Shown here: in pieces, positions 7,535 to 12,909 of the stretch
Numbering within the stretch: the stretch's first letter is position 1
How the letters are laid out: every line of letters begins with the position of its first letter
Source: Ochromonadaceae sp. CCMP2298
Lineage: Eukaryota; Sar; Synurophyceae; Ochromonadales; Ochromonadaceae
NCBI GenBank assembly: GCA_026770595.1
Contig: MU634362.1
Location: 1 to 12,909, forward strand
Reading direction: 5' to 3'
DNA length: 12,909 nucleotides
Translations under genes and position numbers: made by a program
The notes under the pieces: model-generated
Seen by the model: the letters and a program-made list of their open reading frames with translations, nothing else
The model's database searches: none
Told to the model about the DNA's origin: nothing

Positions 7535-9757
7535 CGAGCCCTCACCTTGCTGCCAGGATCACCACCCTGCGCCTCTTGGTCACCACCCCGTTATACCAAC
7601 CTGTCGCAGTGCGGAGGGCGCGCACGCAGGAGCCGCACACCACGTAGGTGCGCGCCTCCTCTGCCTCCTCTGCATCCTCTGCATCCTCCTCTGACTCGGC
7701 CTGGGACTGGAAATGGGTGTGGGACAGTGACGGGCACTCAGATGGGGGCTCAGATGGAGACTCAGACGCCAGCTCAAGCTCGTCGCCCTTCTGTCTACTT
7801 TCCCTGGCCTCCGTCTCCCTAGTGTCTCCCTCCATGGACCCCACCGCCGCCCCTCCCTCTCCCTCTCCCCCTCCCTCTCCGCCTATACTGAGTCCGCCTG
7901 AGTTGGACACTGGGGGAGACGACTTTGAAGACTCCGATCCCCAGTACTTGGCAGACATAGAGGGTAGGGAGGATATAGAGGGTAGGGAGGGTAGGGAGGG
8001 TAGGGAGGGTAGGGAGATGGAGGGTATGATGAGGGGGGCCAGCTCTATGCCTGCGACTGCTGAGGATGCGTGTCTGGCGGTCTGCTGGGCAACCTTCGCC
8101 AGCCTGATCTCCTCATCGATGCGCATCTTCGCGAGCATGTGGGGGGCGCGCCAGGTGACCAGGGCTGTATGTATGGGTTAAATAGGTGAGTTTAATACAC
8201 ATGTGGGTGGGTTTAATACACATTTAGTATACTGTAGGTGGGTTTAATACTCACCTGCGTTGATGCACACGAATATGAGGGTTTGGTTGATCTGATGGGG
8301 GGGTGGGTGGTGCGAGGTATGAGTAATGAGATATGGGGGATGAATATGAGGTATGGCAATCAGAGGTGTACGAGCACACAGCGATTATAGCACGAGCTGA
8401 GCGCCTCTCACCGTGGTCGGAATCAGCAGCAGCATTAGGTTATAGAACGCGATCCCGCCGATGAAACTGCAGGGGGTGAGGGAATGCGGAGGGTTTTTAT
8501 AAAATATGGGGAGGGAGATGGAGTACGGAGCATAGAGCATAGAACATGGAGCATGGAGCATGGAGCACTGAGTATTTAGCACAGAGAAAGCAGCGCGTAT
8601 AGCACACATAGTTACTCGTACCCCAGTGTGTCGTTGTACAAGAAGAGCCACAGTTTTATCTCGTTGTCGGAGATGCCCAGCGCCCGCCTCACCCGCCCCA
8701 CTGCCACTGCCATTGCCCCACTGACCCGCCCCACACATACCCACGCAGACAGGGCCCACGTACCATCTGGTTTGGCAGGGCTGAGATTGCCCGAGCCTTT
8801 GCCCAATAGGGATCCCACAGAGACCGAGGAGTGTGAGGGCGCTGGGCCGAGTGAATCCCCCACCAGCGGGTTGTGTGTGTCAGCCCTGTCTCCTAACCAG
8901 TGCGGCTGTGGAGGCTGCACCTCCGCCAGGTGCATCTGCTCCATATACTCCGAAATATACTCCTCATCCTTGTTCGTCTCGCTGTTCTGCAGCAGCGCCG
9001 CGAACATAGGGAAGAGCAGCCCGTATCCCAGAGAGAGAGGAAAGTCCGCAAACTTGCCAGCAGCCCCCACAGTGGAGTCCTCCTGCCACTCCAGCAGAAA
9101 GCTGTCCTTCTGCAGTACATCCACGCCCCACGTTACGGCAATGGAGAGGAACATCAGCACGGTGAGTACGTATGCGAGGGTGAGCTTGAAGGCTTTGATC
9201 TCGAACAGAGACAGCTTGAAGCTGAGCTCTTCGTCCACTCTGAACCACACCCGATGCACGTACATGAATGCCCTGATGGATAGCAGCGCCACAGCTAGGA
9301 TCATAAACCACGCCCCCAGGGCCGCGTTGATGCCCCTTCTCTCGAAGACGACGGTCAAAGAGAGCCGGACGAAGAACTCCTTGTTGGCGAACCCGCTGAT
9401 CTCCCCCAGACAGTCCAGCAGGATGGGGCTGAGCCGGTTGAGGCGAATGAGGGTCAGCATCCAGTCCCACGACTCGCGCTCGTCCAGAAGGCGATAAGAG
9501 CACCACTTTCCGGTCGTATAGGCAGTCAGCGAGTAGGCGCCCAGCAGTCCCAAGACCAACGCCTTGTCCTCCGTGAGTGCCTCGATGATTCCCGCAACCG
9601 CCAATGTCAGCCCTGCGCCTGCAAAGACAGGCAGAGACTGGTTCAAAATGAGTCTCCTGCTGTGCTGGTGCAGATACCCAAGTCGATCTTTGTACGCATC
9701 GCTCTTCCTGGCGAGGCATCGCTCTTCGCATACGGAGAAGCAGCAAAACCCGCTCAT
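7001..9757 (-). CDS. Multi-pass membrane protein, family not recognised (718 aa, complete)
   Basis: Five minus-strand exons join in exact frame: 9757-8622, 8466-8412 (55 nt), 8291-8255 (37 nt), 8164-7546 and 7310-7001, 2,157 nt ending in TAG. The N-terminus has a Cys cluster (C5, C6, C10, C14) suitable for palmitoylation. Likely membrane segments lie at about 43-60, 66-82, 147-168, 189-210, 240-257, 380-396, 398-414 and 643-666; further hydrophobic stretches at 336-355 and 600-622 are less certain. The two tiny exons encode the sixth and seventh segments. Between the seventh and eighth lies a long soluble loop with SLP tripeptide repeats, Gly/Glu- and Ser/Pro-rich stretches and an acidic EEDAEDAEEAEE run. 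The tail is acidic. An LWL-type helix at 369-373 precedes the sixth segment. I see no motif that identifies a transporter, channel or enzyme. Start ATG has A at -3. The gene is divergent from the DUF59 gene and convergent with the hydrolase. Confidence 0.82.
7407..7534. repeat. 48-bp minisatellite in membrane-protein intron
   Basis: A 48-bp unit starting GTAGTAGGCAGTAGGCAGTA repeats exactly at 7407 and 7455 and begins a third, diverging copy at 7503, which runs into (GTAGGCA)n. The unit is itself built of TAGGCAG heptamers, showing a higher-order repeat arising from a 7-bp one. It lies within the intron 7545-7311. Confidence 0.92.
7962..8026 (-). repeat. 9-bp coding repeat for Ser-Leu-Pro units
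   Basis: In the membrane-protein exon the minus strand carries CTCCCTACC-type nonamers that encode repeated SLP tripeptides in the soluble loop. The period stays a multiple of three, so the copy number can change without a frameshift. Confidence 0.8.
8529..8570. repeat. 7-bp tandem repeat in membrane-protein intron
   Basis: Five units AGCATAG or AGCATGG at 7-bp spacing (8529, 8536, 8543, 8550, 8557) plus a degenerate sixth lie in the intron 8621-8467. Confidence 0.85.
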
Positions 9758-10156
9758 CTTCGTGCGACTGCTGCGATCTGGATCTTTACGGCGAACGTCA
9801 GAGCTGCTCCATGCTCCATCGCTTTGGCTCTGAAGCTCTTACCACTCTCTGGCTCTCTGGCATCGAGGCAGTTGCAGCTCTTCTCCTCTACTCGAGGCTT
9901 TGCCACATCTTGCTCCAGATCTTTGTGCAAGATATAGAAGCGACAAGAATACGTTTCAGAAAGGGTTATTTGGCTTGCTAACCCTTTCCAGCCCCTCATG
10001 AGATTTTTGGAAGCATCGTACATTGACAGAAGCAGAAAGTCCAGCAGGAGGTCCGTTGCTCTGCATTCCTGCCTCGCTTGCAGTCTTGCTGTTCCTGGGG
10101 TGCAAGGAGCTTGCTCGGCTTCGTCGGTGTCGCAGCGCCCAGCCCGTGGGATCCTC
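9758..10156. promoter_or_regulatory. Divergent promoter region with a perfect 10-bp inverted repeat
   Basis: These 399 bp separate the start of the membrane-protein gene (minus) from the start chosen for the DUF59 gene (plus), so both promoters should lie here. A perfect inverted repeat, GAAAGGGTTA, 10-nt spacer, TAACCCTTTC, occupies 9959-9988. Open frames cross the region on both strands but show no conserved features. An upstream leader exon for either gene cannot be excluded. Confidence 0.45.
9959..9988. promoter_or_regulatory. Perfect 10-bp inverted repeat with telomere-box core
   Basis: Arms 9959-9968 and 9979-9988 pair perfectly around a 10-base loop. Each arm contains GGGTTA or TAACCC, a rotation of the TTAGGG telomere unit. 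It could be a palindromic protein-binding site or an RNA hairpin. The arms are certain; the function is inferred from its place between divergent genes. Confidence 0.5.
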
Positions 10157-10537
10157 ATGTCGCTACTGAGGAGGGCGTGCATCGGCCGCCCCTGGATGTG
10201 CCTGGGTCGAGGCCCGCAGCTCAGCAGACGCTATCTGAGCACAGACGGCAGTGCCTCCGCGCGAGCCAACCGCGAGGCAGAGCTGCTGCAGCTGCTGCGA
10301 GAGGTGCGTGAGCCTATCACGGGCAGATCTGTGGTCAGCTTGGGACTGCTGCAGTCCGCACAGGTGGACGCGCAGAACAACGCCACCCTGCAGCTAGACC
10401 TGCTCGTGCCCGGCTAGCCACACCTGGAGCAGCTGCAGGAGAGCATCCAGACTAGGCTTGGGGATCTTCCCTGGCTGGCGGATGTGAGGGTGTTGGTGTC
10501 TGCGGCCAGTCGACACCGGGCCCAGCCATCGGAATGA
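10157..10537 (+). pseudogene. DUF59/MIP18-type domain with mitochondrial leader, interrupted by in-frame TAG
   Basis: From ATG 10157 the frame encodes an Arg-rich, acid-free leader ending RRYLST, a typical mitochondrial presequence with a cleavage-like motif. It continues into a DUF59 (MIP18) fold: a helix containing LLQLLREVREP, then GRSVVSLGLLQ, then a strand ATLQLDLLVPG. A TAG follows at 10415-10417. Beyond it the same frame stays open for 39 codons and reads like the rest of the domain (PHLEQLQESIQ, then LPWLADVRVLVSA), closing at TGA 10535-10537. DUF59 domains occur in Fe-S assembly proteins such as CIAO2, SufT and the N-terminus of HCF101. The stop falls where the family usually has the Cys of a PxCP motif. 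The ATPase domain of HCF101/Mrp proteins is not visible downstream. It may be a pseudogene, an allele with a null mutation, or a sequencing error. The in-frame region extends upstream to 9998, but the leader argues for the 10157 start. Confidence 0.5.
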
Positions 10538-10613
10538 AAGCCATCATGCCTCGCATGCACTACTACTAGCAGACCTATCACCCACACAGCTGCAGAGAAT
10601 CCAACAGGCACTG

Positions 10614-10693
10614 CCTCTGCCCTTGCCCCTGCCTATACCCATACCTCTACTTCTGCCTCTACCTCTGCCTCTGCCTCTGCCTCTGCCTCTGCC
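10614..10693. repeat. 6-bp repeat (TCTGCC)n
   Basis: The hexamer TCTGCC and close variants recur with period six through this stretch. Translated, it gives a Leu-Pro run. It begins about 75 bp after the DUF59 remnant. Confidence 0.85.
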
Positions 10694-10807
10694 TCTGGCT
10701 CTGCCTCAGCCTGAGATCAGTCCCTTACTGCAGCCCCTGCGCTTGCTGCCTCAGTCCACGGCTACGGGAATGCTCTCTCCGGGTCTCTCCGCTGCGAGCG
10801 CCTGGGA

Positions 10808-10848
10808 CGCGGGACGTGGGATGTGGGATGTGGGATGTGGGATGTGTG
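10808..10848. repeat. 7-bp repeat (GGATGTG)n
   Basis: Four tandem GGATGTG units are preceded by the variant GGACGTG. The array is short, with no evident function. Confidence 0.8.
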
Positions 10849-10990
10849 CAGCGCTGGGCTGAGACTCTGCTGGCAGCATTTAACGAGGGAGAGTGGGGGA
10901 TAGGGCAGCATAGAGCAGCGCTGTTTGTGCTGCTGTGCTATAATACTGCCGTGATCCTGTGCTGCGATGCTGTGCTACTGCTCACTATAT

Positions 10991-11029
10991 CTGGTTGATA
11001 AGTGTGTGCTGTGTGCTGGTTGATAAGTG
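10991..11029. repeat. 14-bp direct repeat pair
   Basis: CTGGTTGATAAGTG occurs at 10991-11004 and again at 11016-11029, 25 bp apart start to start, with GTGCT repeats between. Confidence 0.85.
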
Positions 11030-11174
11030 CTGTCGGTAGTGTCAGCGCTAGATTGGGAAGCAATTATTGGTAGTATTTGCACTACTGCGTACACAGTAGA
11101 AGAGCCAACTCGCTGTTACTTGCAGATATACGAGTATTACTCGATTATATCCGCACATGTGGTAAAGAATGAGG

Positions 11175-11217
11175 AAGTGACTAGGACTAGTAGCTTAAAG
11201 TGACTAGGACTAGTAGC
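11175..11217. repeat. 20-bp direct repeat pair
   Basis: AAGTGACTAGGACTAGTAGC occurs exactly at 11175-11194 and 11198-11217, separated by three bases. Each copy contains two CTAG tetramers. Confidence 0.9.
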
Positions 11218-11381
11218 ATGATATGCATACCCAGCTCTGTCGTAGGCAGTGATCATGTGTATATGCATGTTTCGATATACAATATGTGCAGTCGGGATAT
11301 AGCGGAGGGGCAGAGCAGTAGAGCAGAGCAGCAGAGCAGAGCAGCAGATAAGCATCATACTGTGTCTTATCCCACCATGCC

Positions 11382-11420
11382 CTATCCCGCTATACCTAAT
11401 CCCGCTATACCCTATACCCT
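11382..11420. repeat. CTATACC-like degenerate repeat at 3' end of Q-rich gene
   Basis: ATCCCGCTATACC and CCCTATACC units repeat just past the stop codon of the minus-strand gene, in its 3' untranslated region. They share the CTATACC core of the array at the window's left edge. Confidence 0.75.
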
Positions 11421-11440
11421 TTGCCTTTTTCACCAACTGA

Positions 11441-12909
11441 CTAGCGGTACATATCCAGGGCATTCAGCTTCTTCTGGATGTCGCTCATCTCCAGATCGCG
11501 CGCTCGCCTCTTCGCCAATGCGTCTTGGTATTCCCTGTTGCAGTGCTCGATTTGCCGCTCCAGTGTTCTTCTGAGCACCCCCGTCGTCAAGAAGCACGCA
11601 TCCCACAGAGATCTCACAGATACAACTTCAGATATCTCGCTCAATTCCATTTCGTACGACTCTTTCCGTATCTTGCAGTTCTCAGCCTGCTGGAAGTAGA
11701 ACGCGCGCGACCTGGACGAGCTCCCTAGCAAACTCTCCAGGGACTCTCGGTCCTGCCGCACCTCTATGAGCTTCCGTCGAGGGTTTTTGGGCTGTGAGCG
11801 GAGCTCGTCTTTCCGCTTCTGCTGCTCTCTCTTCTGTCGCTGGAGGGAAACGGGGGAGGGTACTGGTGGAGGCTGCTGGCGGAGGCTGTGTGGAGTGGAC
11901 GCTGTGTGAAGAGATGATGGGATCCATGGGTTCTGCTGCTGCTGCTGCTGGTGCTCCTGGTGCTGGTGCTGCTGCCTATCCTGAGCCACGCATTCGATTA
12001 GCTGGTCCTGCGGCTGCTCTTGCTCCATTGGCTCCTCTAGATAATCCTGCGAGAAGTGCTCCACGTGCTCCAAGTGCTGCTGCTGCGCCTGCTCTTCCGT
12101 CCACGGCAGTGGGGAATCCTCATGCATCGGTGAGCCCTGCTGCTGGGACAGGTCCACATCCTGGAGCGGGCCGCACTGCGGAGGCTGGGGAGACTGGGTA
12201 CTGTACGAGTACTGCGTGTGCTGTGACTCATGTACCAGCTGCCCACTCTGCTGCTGGGGCTCTGGCTCTGGCTTTGACTCAAACAGCCGTGCAGATGCCT
12301 CGTCGAGAGAGAGCTGCATCGACATGTCCGGCTGCTGGAACGGGAGGCACCACGACCCCTGCTCCTGACGCAAGCTCTGGGTCGGATTCTGCAGCGGCTG
12401 GGACTTCGGAGGCTCGTACTGGGATTCCTCGTAATCGAAATCGAGCAGCGGCTGACTCTGCGCCTGCTCTTCCTCCTGCTGCTGTGCAGGTGCATCAGGA
12501 GAGAGCTGCATCGATGTGTCCTGCTGGGATGGGCTAATATCCCGGAGCGGGTCGTACTGCTGATAGTGCGGGTGGCTCAGCTGAGGCAGTGCCAAGAGCT
12601 GCTCTCCTCTGGCTTGCATCGACTCCCTTTCCCACGACTGCGGAAGAGGTGGAAGTGGTAGTTGCAGTGGCGATGGCACTTGCGGTGGTAGTGACAGTGG
12701 CTGCTGTGACGCCAATTTCAGATCCTGCTCCCTCTGCTCTTGGTCCTTCTGCTGCTGTTGCTGCTGCTGCCCCCTCTGCTGCTGCTGCTGCTGCTCCCTC
12801 TTCTGCTGCTGCTCCCTCTGCTGCTGCTGCTCCCTCTGCTCCTGCTCCTTCTCCTGCTGCTCACTATGCTGCTCTCTCTGCTGATGCTGCTGCTTCTCTC
12901 TCTGCTGCT
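11441..12909 (-). CDS. Glutamine-rich coiled-coil protein, partial (C-terminal 488 aa visible)
   Basis: One minus-strand frame is open from the window edge (first full codon 12907-12905) to TAG at 11443-11441 with no intron needed. The visible N-terminal part (about 64 residues) is almost entirely Gln, Glu, Arg and Lys in EQQQ/REQQQ patterns encoded by CAG and GAG. Next come about 230 residues of Gln/Pro/Ser-rich disordered sequence with three degenerate copies of a roughly 64-residue unit. A short pure Gln run (near 11935-11955) follows. The last 130 residues are different: basic and charged, with coiled-coil character (for example VRQDRESLESLL, and the heptad-like end from LRRTLERQIEH to MSDIQKKL). 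This C-terminal part is the probable structured or interacting domain. Such proteins are often transcription cofactors or scaffold proteins, but I recognise no family. The start codon lies outside the window. Confidence 0.75.
   Translation of the reverse strand, partial: QQREKQQHQQREQHSEQQEKEQEQREQQQQREQQQKREQQQQQQRGQQQQQQQKDQEQREQDLKLASQQPLSLPPQVPSPLQLPLPPLPQSWERESMQARGEQLLALPQLSHPHYQQYDPLRDISPSQQDTSMQLSPDAPAQQQEEEQAQSQPLLDFDYEESQYEPPKSQPLQNPTQSLRQEQGSWCLPFQQPDMSMQLSLDEASARLFESKPEPEPQQQSGQLVHESQHTQYSYSTQSPQPPQCGPLQDVDLSQQQGSPMHEDSPLPWTEEQAQQQHLEHVEHFSQDYLEEPMEQEQPQDQLIECVAQDRQQHQHQEHQQQQQQNPWIPSSLHTASTPHSLRQQPPPVPSPVSLQRQKREQQKRKDELRSQPKNPRRKLIEVRQDRESLESLLGSSSRSRAFYFQQAENCKIRKESYEMELSEISEVVSVRSLWDACFLTTGVLRRTLERQIEHCNREYQDALAKRRARDLEMSDIQKKLNALDMYR
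12727..12909 (-). repeat. CAG/GAG coding repeat (poly-Gln/Glu tract)
   Basis: On the minus strand this is CAG with interspersed GAG, AAG and AGG codons, with pure CAG runs of up to six. It runs off the window. The pattern of EQQQ and REQQQ codon groups suggests expansion by units of whole codons. Confidence 0.9.

Larger units (their letters stand above)
10538..11440. other. Intergenic region rich in short repeats, no supported gene
   Basis: About 900 bp between the DUF59 remnant and the stop of the Q-rich gene. In order it holds TCTGCC hexamer repeats (10614-10693), GGATGTG heptamers (about 10808-10848), a 14-bp direct repeat (10991 and 11016), a 20-bp direct repeat (11175 and 11198), GAGCAGCAG-type repeats (about 11310-11350) and CTATACC-like repeats (11382-11420). 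A short frame at about 10849-10998, reading RWAETLLAAFNEGEW and then a hydrophobic end, follows a CAG and could be a stray exon. It has no partner I can connect in frame. Confidence 0.5.

Noticed and set aside
7542-8181. Plus-strand frame of 177 codons (Ser/Asp/Pro-rich)
   Set aside because: It is the shadow of the membrane-protein exon on the other strand, whose frame joins neighbouring exons at valid splice sites.
9754-10182. 142-codon minus-strand frame over the divergent region
   Set aside because: It overlaps the DUF59 leader antisense, shows no domain pattern and its composition resembles a shadow frame.
10404-10417. A GT...AG of 12 nt (GTGCCCGGCTAG) whose removal would delete the TAG in the DUF59 frame
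   Set aside because: Twelve nucleotides is below any intron size I know and far below the 90-235 bp introns seen here.
10157-10537. Stop-codon reassignment of TAG
   Set aside because: The dynein, MYND, membrane-protein and Q-rich genes all end in TAG at the expected family or frame end, so TAG works as a stop.
10623-10862. Leu-Pro-rich 79-codon frame
   Set aside because: It is a translation of hexamer and heptamer simple repeats with no independent support.

Overview
This is nuclear DNA of a eukaryote, almost certainly a flagellated single-celled one. Long GC-rich open stretches join into whole proteins only across short GT-AG introns (about 90-235 bp, often holding simple repeats), and the first gene is an axonemal inner-arm dynein heavy chain. 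Genes are tightly packed: one convergent pair has only 63 bp between stop codons, and two divergent pairs are 330-400 bp apart. All conceptual splices keep frame exactly and use TAA or TAG as normal stops, so the standard genetic code applies. The lineage cannot be fixed from the sequence. A free-living intron-rich protist, possibly a fornicate-like flagellate, is only a guess.

Layout: (1) 1-142, end of an intron filled with a 7-bp telomere-like tandem repeat. (2) 143-2961, plus strand, last four exons of a DNAH10-type (I1/f beta) dynein heavy chain, covering the end of the motor ring and the C-terminal domain. (3) 2962-3751, gene-poor low-complexity DNA. (4) 5559-3752, minus strand, a complete five-exon gene for a 399-residue protein ending in a MYND zinc finger. 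(5) 5890-6937, plus strand, a complete two-exon alpha/beta hydrolase of 311 residues with an N-terminal hydrophobic anchor, divergent from the MYND gene. (6) 9757-7001, minus strand, a complete five-exon gene for a 718-residue multi-pass membrane protein I cannot name, tail-to-tail with the hydrolase. (7) 10157-10537, plus strand, a DUF59/MIP18-type domain behind a mitochondrial-type leader, interrupted by an in-frame TAG. (8) 10538-11440, repeats with no supported gene. (9) 12909-11441, minus strand, 3' part of a very glutamine-rich coiled-coil protein running off the window.

The genes do not form an operon or an obvious pathway. The dynein places axoneme biology in the cell, and the MYND gene next to it has the same overall shape (helical body, C-terminal MYND) as a known dynein-assembly factor, but its body does not visibly match that family. 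The rest looks like ordinary gene-dense protist chromosome. I see no CRISPR, transposon, viral gene, rRNA or tRNA. The points most worth a second look are the interrupted DUF59 gene, the unnamed membrane protein with its 37-nt exon, the His-for-Cys MYND finger, the internal 64-residue repeats of the Q-rich protein and the intron-specific tandem repeats.
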